This document shows, piece by piece, positions 1 to 4,998 of a stretch of DNA of 5,591 bases. A model generated the notes under the pieces. The model worked only from the letters and a program-made list of their open reading frames with translations. It made no database searches and was not told the DNA's origin. The number at the start of each line of letters is the position of its first letter. The first letter of the stretch is position 1. This stretch comes from Roseovarius sp. (lineage in GTDB: Bacteria; Pseudomonadota; Alphaproteobacteria; Rhodobacterales; Rhodobacteraceae): contig JAASSQ010000200.1 in NCBI GenBank assembly GCA_021767845.1, positions 1 through 5,591 of the forward strand, written 5' to 3'. The position numbers and the translations under genes were made by a program.

Positions 1-465
1 CTTGACCTGCCCGTGGTCGCCGCGTCGCACCGCGATCTGGCCGAGGTGGATTTCGCCCCCTTCAAGGCGCTCAACGACCTGCCGATGGGGATGACCGCGC
101 ACCTGGTCTATTCCGCGCTCGATGACCGGCCGGCCACGACCTCCGCCAAGATGATGCGGCTCATCCGCGACGAGATCGGGTTCGACGGGCTTGTCATGAC
201 CGACGACATCTCGATGAAGGCCCTCTCGGGCAGCCTGCCCGAGATCACGCGCGCCGCGCTCGATGCGGGCTGCGACGTGGTTTTGCATTGCAACGGCACG
301 CTGGACGCGCGCCGCGCCGTGGCCGAGGCCGCCGGGCGCCTCTCCGAGGCCGGGCAGGCACGTGCTGATTGCGCCCTTGCTGCCCGCCGCCCCGCCGACA
401 CGGTTGACATTCCCGCCCTTGAGGCAAAGCTTGACGCGCTGATACACGGGCGCGGTGATGGCTGA
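1..465 (+). CDS. nagZ: Beta-N-acetylhexosaminidase NagZ, C-terminal part (5' end outside the window)
   Basis: This glycoside hydrolase family 3 enzyme removes N-acetylglucosamine from cytoplasmic anhydro-muropeptides during peptidoglycan recycling. The frame is open from base 1, giving 154 residues before TGA at 463-465. The GTG at 13 is only an internal codon. Visible hallmarks are MTAHLVYSALDDRPAT (family pattern: PAHVIY..D..PA), GFDGLVMTDDISMKAL and the ALDAGCDVVL segment. By family knowledge, the first Asp of TDD (codon 202-204) should be the catalytic nucleophile. The conserved KHxPGHG and DSH elements lie upstream, so roughly the N-terminal half is missing from this window. The 3' end overlaps scpA by 8 bases, which indicates one transcript with scpA and scpB. 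The call is secure from the motifs and the context. Confidence 0.93.
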   Translation, partial: LDLPVVAASHRDLAEVDFAPFKALNDLPMGMTAHLVYSALDDRPATTSAKMMRLIRDEIGFDGLVMTDDISMKALSGSLPEITRAALDAGCDVVLHCNGTLDARRAVAEAAGRLSEAGQARADCALAARRPADTVDIPALEAKLDALIHGRGDG

Positions 466-1252
466 GGACGACTTTCAGGACTTGGACGACAGCAGGGTGA
501 CGCCGGTGGCCGACCGCATGGCGGCCGAGGCCCTGATCGTCGATATCGACGGGTTCGAAGGGCCGCTCGACCTGTTGCTGACGCTTGGTCGCACGCAAAA
601 GGTGGATCTGCGCAAGATCTCGGTCCTGCAACTGGCGCAGCAATACCTGGCCTTCGTCGAACGCGCCAAGCAGTTGCGCATCGAACTGGCCGCCGACTAC
701 CTGGTCATGGCGGCGTGGCTCGCGTTCCTGAAATCCCGCCTGCTGCTGCCTCCCGACCCCGAGGAAGACGGCCCCTCGGGCGAGGAAATGGCCGCGCATC
801 TGGCCTTTCAGCTCGAACGCCTGCAAGCCATGCGCGAACATGCCGCCCGGCTGATGGCCCGCGATCAGTTGGGGCGCGATTTCTTTGCCCGCGGCCTGCC
901 CGAGGATGTGACCCGCGTCAAACGGGTGACCTATACCGCCACGCTGCTGGATCTCATGCAGGGCTATGCGCGCCTGCGCACCCGCGACGAATTCCGCCCC
1001 TACGCGATGGACCGCGAGGCGATCTTCACGATGGAACAGGCGCTCGACCGGATGCGCCCGCTGATCGGCTTCGCCGGGACGTGGACCGACATCTCCACCT
1101 ACTTGCCCGAGGGCTTCACCACCGATCCCGCAAGGCGGCGCTCGGCGACGGCCTCGACCTTTGCCGCCTCGCTGGAACTGGTCAAGGAGGGCCGCATCGA
1201 GATCCGCCAAGCCGATACATTCGCCCCGATCGAAGTCCGCCGCAAGGATTAA
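458..1252 (+). CDS. scpA: Segregation and condensation protein A (ScpA, kleisin subunit of SMC)
   Basis: ScpA is the kleisin that bridges the heads of the SMC dimer and recruits ScpB, helping to compact and separate newly replicated chromosomes. The protein has 264 residues, in the usual range. Residues 33-41 read FEGPLDLLL, the ScpA signature, followed by QLAQQYL and DYLVMAAWLAFLKSRLLLP, the conserved N-terminal SMC-neck-binding helical region. An acidic linker (PDPEEDGPSGEE) leads to a variable middle. The C-terminal winged-helix segment, STFAASLELVKEGRIEIRQ, matches the family's SMC-cap-binding domain. I chose ATG at 458; a GTG directly before it (455) would add one residue. No clear Shine-Dalgarno precedes it, and the start lies inside nagZ, so translational coupling is likely. 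The N-terminal 30 residues are acidic and poorly conserved. Confidence 0.95.
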   Translation: MAEDDFQDLDDSRVTPVADRMAAEALIVDIDGFEGPLDLLLTLGRTQKVDLRKISVLQLAQQYLAFVERAKQLRIELAADYLVMAAWLAFLKSRLLLPPDPEEDGPSGEEMAAHLAFQLERLQAMREHAARLMARDQLGRDFFARGLPEDVTRVKRVTYTATLLDLMQGYARLRTRDEFRPYAMDREAIFTMEQALDRMRPLIGFAGTWTDISTYLPEGFTTDPARRRSATASTFAASLELVKEGRIEIRQADTFAPIEVRRKD

Positions 1253-1256
1253 GACC

Positions 1257-1919
1257 ATGACGGAAGAGACTGAAAACGATAAAGAAAGCCTGTTCGATGC
1301 CCCGCCGATCGCGGAACAGGAACGCATGGTCGAGGCGATGCTTTTCGCCACGTCCGAGCCTCTCACCCTCAAGGAGATGGAAGACCGGATGCCGCATGGC
1401 TGCGATGCGGCCGAGGCGATGGCCCATCTGCGCAAACGCTATGACGGGCGCGGCGTGCGGGTGGTCAAGGTGGGCGATGCCTGGGCGATCCGCACCGCGC
1501 CCGACCTCGGCTTCCTGATGGAAAAGGAAACCGTCGAGACCCGCAAGCTCAGCCGCGCGGCCGTCGAAACCCTGGCCATCATCGCCTATCACCAGCCCGT
1601 CACCCGCGCCGAGATCGAGGAAATCCGCGGTGTCTCGGTCAGCCGTGGGACGGTGGACCAGTTGCTGGAAATGGAATGGATTCGCTTCGGCCGCCGCAAG
1701 ATGACGCCGGGCCGCCCGGTCACCTTCGTGGTCACGCAGACCTTCCTGGATCACTTCGGGCTGGAATCCGCGCGCGACCTGCCGGGCCTGAAAGAGCTGC
1801 GCGCCGCCGGCCTGCTGGAAAGCCGCCCGCCGCCCGGCACCATGCCGCAGATGGGCGAGGGCGATCAGGACGCCGACGAGGAATCCACGGAAGGCCAAAG
1901 CGAGCTGTTCGAGGATTGA
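1257..1919 (+). CDS. scpB: Segregation and condensation protein B (ScpB)
   Basis: ScpB is the winged-helix partner that binds ScpA as a dimer in the SMC-ScpAB complex. The product has 220 residues. An acidic N-terminal tail (1-18) precedes the first winged helix (MVEAMLFATSEPLTLKEM). The diagnostic second winged helix includes AVETLAIIAYHQPVTRAEIE (about 102-121) and the IRGV that follows. RPVTFVVTQTFLDHFGL and DLPGLKEL are the expected C-terminal family elements. Residues after about 195 form an acidic, probably disordered tail. The ATG at 1257 lies 4 bases after the scpA stop, with AAGGA at 1244-1248 at good spacing. An in-frame upstream extension to 1161 runs inside scpA and is not needed. 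Confidence 0.95.
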   Translation: MTEETENDKESLFDAPPIAEQERMVEAMLFATSEPLTLKEMEDRMPHGCDAAEAMAHLRKRYDGRGVRVVKVGDAWAIRTAPDLGFLMEKETVETRKLSRAAVETLAIIAYHQPVTRAEIEEIRGVSVSRGTVDQLLEMEWIRFGRRKMTPGRPVTFVVTQTFLDHFGLESARDLPGLKELRAAGLLESRPPPGTMPQMGEGDQDADEESTEGQSELFED

Positions 1920-1953
1920 GCGGATTCTTTCGCGGCAATGCCCTGAAATCCGC
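1920..1953 (+). repeat. Inverted repeat just after scpB (possible terminator or mRNA 3' stem)
   Basis: GCGGATT at 1920-1926 is the exact reverse complement of AATCCGC at 1947-1953. This gives a 7-bp stem that begins at the last base of the stop-codon region. The 20-base loop could hold a small inner GGC/GCC stem. No T tract follows, only mixed TTCGCTGTTACC, so intrinsic termination is uncertain. The stem could instead protect the 3' end of the nagZ-scpA-scpB mRNA or mark partial termination before the small downstream gene. Confidence 0.35.
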
Positions 1954-1984
1954 ACGATTCGCTGTTACCTTGTCGGAAAGGAAA

Positions 1985-1992
1985 AGGTGAGG
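1985..1992 (+). promoter_or_regulatory. Ribosome binding site of the small basic protein
   Basis: AGGTGAGG lies 5 bases before the ATG at 1998, within a purine-rich stretch that starts around 1975. This strong Shine-Dalgarno fixes the start and is a main reason to accept the short reading frame downstream as a real gene. Confidence 0.7.
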
Positions 1993-1997
1993 CTGTC

Positions 1998-2231
1998 ATG
2001 AACGCTAACCAGATCGTCAACATGATCGTCCGCATGGTGATGCGGCGCGTCGTGGGCAAGGGCGTCAATGCCGGGATCGACGCGGTCTCGGGCCGCATGG
2101 GCAAAGGCAAGGGGCAGGCCTCCGAGCAAGGGGACCAGCGTCAGGCACAGGGCAAAGGGCCCGACACCCGCAAGACCCAGCAACGCGCCCGTCAGGCCAT
2201 GCGCATCGGCCGCCGCTTCGGCAAGTTCTGA
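1998..2231 (+). CDS. Small basic protein of unknown function (77 aa)
   Basis: I cannot assign a function. The product is 77 residues with 17 Arg/Lys against 4 Asp/Glu, so it is strongly cationic. Residues 1-30 (MNANQIVNMIVRMVMRRVVG onward) mix aliphatic residues and arginines with a spacing that suggests an amphipathic helix rather than a true transmembrane span. The middle (about 31-56) is rich in Gly, Lys and Gln and probably flexible. The end (TRKTQQRARQAMRIGRRFGKF region) is a second basic helix candidate. No signal peptide or cysteine is seen. A strong ribosome binding site precedes it and its codon use fits the neighbours. It follows scpB by 78 bases on the same strand and converges on dcd. 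From memory, similar short MN.NQI.NM proteins occur in Rhodobacteraceae, but I could not search. Nucleic-acid or membrane-surface binding is a guess from charge alone. Confidence 0.72.
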   Translation: MNANQIVNMIVRMVMRRVVGKGVNAGIDAVSGRMGKGKGQASEQGDQRQAQGKGPDTRKTQQRARQAMRIGRRFGKF

Positions 2232-2256
2232 GGCGCCGCGCGGCCTCAGGCGGCGC
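2229..2256. terminator. Overlapping GC-rich inverted repeats between convergent genes (possible bidirectional terminator)
   Basis: Two alternative stems are visible. TGAGGC (2229-2234) pairs with GCCTCA (2243-2248) over an 8-base loop, and GCGCCGC (2233-2239) pairs with GCGGCGC (2250-2256) over 10 bases. The stop codons of the small + strand gene (2229-2231) and of dcd on the - strand (2246-2248) form opposite arms of the first stem. No T tract lies on either side, so the role as terminator rests on position and stem strength only. Confidence 0.4.
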
Positions 2257-3322
2257 GGAAATGCTTGCTCAGCTTCAGGCCCTGTCCCTGATAGTTCGAC
2301 TGGATGTCGGCACCGTATAGCTGCTGGGGCACCTGGTCCATGCGCTCATAGACCAGCCGGCCCACGATCTGCCCGTGCTCCAGCACGAAAGGCGCCTCGT
2401 GGCAGCGCACCTCCAGCACGCCGCGCGATCCGGCACCACCGGCCTGCGCGTGGCCGAAACCGGGGTCGAAGAACCCCGCGTAATGCACCCGGAATTCCCC
2501 CACCATCGCCAGATAGGGCGCCATTTCGGCGGCATAGGCGGGTGGGATGTGCACCGCTTCGCGGCTGACAAGGATATAGAACGCGCCGGGATCAAGGATG
2601 ATGCGCCCCGTGTCGGTATGCACCTCTTCCCAGTAATCCTCGGGCGCGTAGCCGCCGATATTGTCCAAGTCGATCACCCCCGTATGCGGCTTGGCACGAT
2701 ACCCCACCAGCGTGCCCTCCACCGGGCGCAGATCGACGGAAAAGCCCAACCCGTCGCTGATCAGCGCCTCGCCATCGACCAGCGGGGTCTCGGCGTGCAA
2801 CGCGCTCAGCGCCGCATCGTCCAGAATGGCTTGCCCGTCGCGGAACCGGATCTGGTTCAGCCGCATCCCCGGCCGCACCAGAACCGAGAACGAGCGCGGG
2901 CAGATCTCGGCATAAAGCGGGCCGTGATAGCCGGCGGGAATCCGGTCGAACTCGGTGCCGCCATCGGTGATCGTGCGCGTCAGAAGGTCCAGCCGCCCGG
3001 TCGAGGACTTGGCATTCGCCACCGCCTGCATGCCGGTGGGCAGATCGAGCGATTCCATCAGCGGCACGACATAGACGCAGCCCTTTTCCAGCACGGCGCC
3101 CTGGCTCAGGTCAATGCGGTGCATTTCCAGCTCGTCGAGGCGCTCGCCCACCGTCCGGCCCTGTCCGGCCAGGAACGAGGCGCGCACGCGATAGGCCACG
3201 TCGCCCAGACGCAGATCAAGGCTGGCGGGCTGGATCTGTTCGGGCAAGACGCCCCTGCGGGCGGAAATCCGACCGTCCGCGATCAGCGCGGATAGCTGCT
3301 GGCTGGCCAAAACACCGGTCAT
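2246..3322 (-). CDS. dcd: Two-domain 2'-deoxycytidine 5'-triphosphate deaminase (Dcd)
   Basis: The enzyme deaminates dCTP to dUTP, feeding dUMP and thymidylate synthesis. At 358 residues it is nearly twice the length of E. coli Dcd and appears to be two dUTPase-fold units in tandem. The N-terminal half has QPASLDLRLG (31-40), like the Dcd GATVDVRLG element. It also has AKSSTGRLDL (104-113), like the Dcd RSSLAR substrate loop, and YHGPLYAEI with Glu139 aligned to the catalytic Glu, then VRPGMRLNQIRF. The C-terminal half repeats the fold: FYILVSRE, GFFDPGFG (283-290), GVLEVRC with Glu304, and HGQIVGRLVYE. It lacks an SSxxR loop. I chose the ATG at 3322 because GGAGGA and GGGGGA precede it and the family-like sequence starts there. 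An in-frame ATG at 3373 would add 17 unconserved residues and has no good ribosome site. Whether it also hydrolyses dUTP cannot be told. Confidence 0.9.
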   Translation of the reverse strand: MTGVLASQQLSALIADGRISARRGVLPEQIQPASLDLRLGDVAYRVRASFLAGQGRTVGERLDELEMHRIDLSQGAVLEKGCVYVVPLMESLDLPTGMQAVANAKSSTGRLDLLTRTITDGGTEFDRIPAGYHGPLYAEICPRSFSVLVRPGMRLNQIRFRDGQAILDDAALSALHAETPLVDGEALISDGLGFSVDLRPVEGTLVGYRAKPHTGVIDLDNIGGYAPEDYWEEVHTDTGRIILDPGAFYILVSREAVHIPPAYAAEMAPYLAMVGEFRVHYAGFFDPGFGHAQAGGAGSRGVLEVRCHEAPFVLEHGQIVGRLVYERMDQVPQQLYGADIQSNYQGQGLKLSKHFRAA

Positions 3323-3326
3323 CTCG

Positions 3327-3340
3327 TCCCCCAGTCCTCC
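3327..3340 (-). promoter_or_regulatory. Ribosome binding site region deciding the dcd start
   Basis: Read on the - strand, GGAGGA (3335-3340) lies 12 bases and GGGGGA (3327-3332) lies 4 bases before the ATG at 3320-3322. The alternative upstream ATG at 3371-3373 has only AGGG directly against it, too close to work well. This supports the shorter 358-residue product. Confidence 0.55.
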
Positions 3341-3410
3341 GGCCAAGGGCCGCTGGTCGGTCCCCGCTGTCATACCCTGAGTTTCAAGAGGTTGTCGGGG
3401 ACGGTTTGAT

Positions 3411-3487
3411 TGGTCGGGCTAGCAGGATTCGAACCTGCGACCTCCCGTCCCCCAGACGGACGCGCTACCAGACTGCGCTATAGCCCG
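3411..3487 (-). tRNA. tRNA-Pro (anticodon GGG)
   Basis: The - strand folds into a complete cloverleaf. The acceptor stem CGGGCTA pairs perfectly with TAGCCCG, followed by discriminator A and an encoded CCA (3411-3413). The D stem is GCGC/GCGC. The anticodon stem TCCGT/ACGGG encloses the loop CTGGGGG, so the anticodon is GGG, reading CCC and CCU proline codons. The T arm is GCAGG-TTCGAAT-CCTGC. Length is 77 bases including CCA. It lies 88 bases upstream of the preferred dcd start on the same strand, with no clear terminator between them. Confidence 0.97.
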
Positions 3488-3498
3488 ACGTGGGCTGT

Positions 3499-3526
3499 TA
3501 CATACCTGTTTTGACACCGGGAACAA
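3499..3526 (-). promoter_or_regulatory. Candidate sigma-70 promoter for tRNA-Pro (and perhaps dcd)
   Basis: Read on the - strand, TTGTTC (3521-3526) and TATGTA (3499-3504) are separated by 16 bases. The -10 box ends 11 bases before the mature tRNA 5' end, so transcription would start a few bases upstream of the tRNA. Both boxes are imperfect matches. The position between the merR stop and the tRNA supports the call. Confidence 0.45.
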
Positions 3527-3547
3527 GAGGAATCTTGAGATTTCCTG

Positions 3548-4579
3548 TCACGGTTTCCCGGCCGGGTTCGCCGGGCCGGACAGATCCCGCAATCTGCCCC
3601 TCAGCGTGTTCATCCTGTGCGCGCTTTCGCGCGGAATCGGCCCCGAGAGGGTGGCAAGACGCGACAGAAGGCCGGGATCGGCCGGCACGCTGTCGGCCGG
3701 ATCGCCCGGCACATCGACCTGCGCGGGGCGCGGGGCAGGGGGCTCGGCGGCCTCTCCGGCCTCCGCGGGGGTGTCTGGCGCGCCGCCTTGCGCGGCCTCC
3801 ACGGACTCTGCGCTGTCTTGGGCGGCCTGTGGCCCGGTGGGCTCGGGCGCCGCGTCAACGGGCCGGTGCGAGAAGCTGGGCATCGCTGGATCGGGGTCCG
3901 GCTCGGCCTGGGCTGCCGTATCCTCAGGCCCTGGCGGGTCTGCCACGGCGGGCTGGTCGCCGTCCTCCGCCGCCTGCGGTGGCGCGGGTTGCGGGGCAAC
4001 GTGCTCCGCGTGTTCCTGCTCCAGCGGCGCACCGGGCTCTTCGGGGGCGGGGACCGGTTCGGGCTCGCCCGGCGGTGCGCCGGGCGGTGCATCGTCCAGG
4101 GCCGCCGGCTCCGGCGCCTCCGGTGCGGTGCTGTCGCGCCCGTCGGCCTGCGGCTCTGCGACCTGCGGCGCGGGGCCGCCCCGCGGGCCGGGTTCCGCGA
4201 TCTCCGGCTCCGCATCGCCATGCAGGCTGACCACGGTCGCACTGCTGCCGTCCTCCGCACCGGGGGTCACGGGGCCGTGGTCGATCGCCTCCTCCAGATC
4301 CGCATCAATCGGCTGAGACATGCTTGCGACGTGCCTGACACCTTGTTCGCGCAATATTTTCTGCACGCCCTTGATCGTCATGCCATCGTCGTGCAGAAGC
4401 TTCTTGATCCCGCCCAGCAATTGCATGTCCGCAGGCCGGTAATAGCGCCGCCCGCCCGCCCGCTTGACGGGCTTGACCTGGCTGAACTTGCTTTCCCAGA
4501 ACCGCAGGACATGCGCCGGCGTTTCCAGCCAGTCGGCCACTTCGCTGATCGTTCTGAAAGCGTCGGCTGATTTGGCCAT
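3548..4579 (-). CDS. MerR-family transcriptional regulator with long disordered acidic tail
   Basis: The product has 343 residues. Residues 8-78 are a MerR-type winged helix-turn-helix: FRTISEVADWLETPAHVLRF is the recognition helix region and RAGGRRYYRPADM the wing, followed by IKKLLHDDGMTIKGVQKIL. No cysteine or other effector-binding domain follows. Residues 90-300 are rich in Pro, Ala, Glu and Asp, almost certainly disordered. There is no lysine between Lys74 and Lys342. The last segment (303-335, LLSRLATLSGPIPRE and MNTLRGRLRDL) looks ordered and amphipathic, probably a conserved end module. The ATG lies 14 bases after the ihfA stop, with only a weak ribosome site, so the pair is likely co-transcribed. 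This MerR behind ihfA is a common arrangement in Rhodobacterales. Its target is unknown. A GC-rich stem (3557-3579) lies at the very 3' end of the gene. Confidence 0.88.
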   Translation of the reverse strand: MAKSADAFRTISEVADWLETPAHVLRFWESKFSQVKPVKRAGGRRYYRPADMQLLGGIKKLLHDDGMTIKGVQKILREQGVRHVASMSQPIDADLEEAIDHGPVTPGAEDGSSATVVSLHGDAEPEIAEPGPRGGPAPQVAEPQADGRDSTAPEAPEPAALDDAPPGAPPGEPEPVPAPEEPGAPLEQEHAEHVAPQPAPPQAAEDGDQPAVADPPGPEDTAAQAEPDPDPAMPSFSHRPVDAAPEPTGPQAAQDSAESVEAAQGGAPDTPAEAGEAAEPPAPRPAQVDVPGDPADSVPADPGLLSRLATLSGPIPRESAHRMNTLRGRLRDLSGPANPAGKP

Positions 4580-4593
4580 GTCCGCGCCGGGCC

Positions 4594-4896
4594 CTACCGC
4601 TTGTTGCCGGCAGCGACCCGATCCTTCATCAGGTGCGAGGGGCGGAAGGTCAGCACGCGCCGCGGCTTGATAGGCACTTCCTCGCCCGTCTTGGGGTTGC
4701 GCCCGACCCGGGCCGATTTCTCCCGCACCGAGAAGGTGCCGAAGGAAGAAATCTTCACCTGTTCGCCGCGCACCAGGGCGTCGGACATATGCGACAGGAC
4801 GCTTTCGACCAACTGCGCCGAGTCGTTGCGGGACAGGCCGACTTCCCGGAAGACGGCCTCACTCAAGTCCATTCTTGTTAAGGTTTTTTCGCTCAT
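4594..4896 (-). CDS. ihfA: Integration host factor subunit alpha
   Basis: IHF alpha pairs with IHF beta to bind and sharply bend DNA at specific sites, assisting transcription, replication and recombination. The product has 100 residues, the family length. TLTRMDLSEAVFREVGLSR (5-23) matches the family N-terminus, VKISSFGTFSVREK (47-60) the saddle core, and GRNPKTGEEVPI (65-76) the DNA-intercalating beta arm with Pro68 at the tip. RRVLTFRPSHLMKD (79-92) is the expected C-terminal strand and helix. I chose the ATG at 4896 because it gives the standard length and has AGAGGGG (4902-4908) 5 bases upstream. The in-frame ATG at 4965 would add 23 residues foreign to the family and would span the promoter. 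It lies 102 bases after fabH and 14 before the MerR gene. Confidence 0.96.
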   Translation of the reverse strand: MSEKTLTRMDLSEAVFREVGLSRNDSAQLVESVLSHMSDALVRGEQVKISSFGTFSVREKSARVGRNPKTGEEVPIKPRRVLTFRPSHLMKDRVAAGNKR

Positions 4897-4919
4897 GACT
4901 ACCCCTCTGTCCTTGCGAG

Positions 4920-4949
4920 ACTGTAGGGCGGAAGGATTTTCCGAGTCAA
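4920..4949 (-). promoter_or_regulatory. Candidate ihfA promoter
   Basis: Read on the - strand, TTGACT (4944-4949) and TACAGT (4920-4925) are separated by 18 bases, matching the sigma-70 boxes at 5 and 4 of 6 positions. Transcription would begin near 4912-4914, leaving a short leader that still contains the AGAGGGG ribosome site at 4902-4908. The 102-base fabH-ihfA gap is unusually long for this compact region, which fits a separate promoter. Confidence 0.45.
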
Positions 4950-4962
4950 TCTCAACGACTTG
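4950..4962 (+). promoter_or_regulatory. Possible IHF binding site beside the ihfA promoter
   Basis: The + strand reads TCTCAACGACTTG, which fits the enteric IHF consensus WATCAANNNNTTR except at the second position. It abuts the candidate -35 box of ihfA on its upstream side. In E. coli the ihfA gene is under negative autoregulation, so a site here would make sense. One-mismatch matches to so loose a consensus are common by chance, so this is tentative. Confidence 0.25.
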
Positions 4963-4998
4963 CACCCGTCCTTTTAAGCAGGAAGCGGGGCAGGCGTG

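Noticed and set aside
1161..1256. N-terminal extension of ScpB into scpA
   Set aside because: The added residues are Arg/Ser-rich shadow sequence of scpA; the ATG at 1257 has a proper ribosome site and gives the family length.
245..1435. Long - strand open frame (396 codons) opposite nagZ, scpA and scpB
   Set aside because: It runs antisense to three well-recognised genes; its sequence is a mirror of GC-rich codon bias with no family resemblance.
2375..3295. Open + strand frame (306 codons) opposite dcd
   Set aside because: It is antisense to a recognised enzyme, rich in His, Arg and Gln as expected for a shadow frame, with no ribosome site or domain.
3511..3516. Perfect TTGACA on the + strand between tRNA-Pro and merR
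   Set aside because: No -10 element lies 15-19 bases downstream, and transcription would run antisense into merR; a chance match.
3524..3537. Small inverted repeat CAAGA-GGAA-TCTTG as a terminator of the MerR gene
   Set aside because: A 5-bp AT-containing stem without a T tract, overlapping the candidate -35 box of the tRNA promoter; too weak to call.
3557..3579. CCCGGC/GCCGGG stem at the 3' end of the MerR gene as an intrinsic terminator
   Set aside because: It lies inside the coding sequence before the stop, and only AAA then mixed sequence follows. GC-rich coding DNA makes such stems often.
3490..4570. Several long + strand frames opposite the MerR gene, and - strand frame 3610-4260
   Set aside because: The Pro/Ala-rich tail is so GC-rich that stops are rare in all frames. 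The translations are Gly/Ser/Arg or Pro/Arg low-complexity sequence, while the MerR frame has a clear domain and start.
4897..4965. N-terminal extension of IHF alpha from the ATG at 4965
   Set aside because: It gives 23 residues foreign to the family and would cover the promoter and ribosome site; the ATG at 4896 gives the standard protein.
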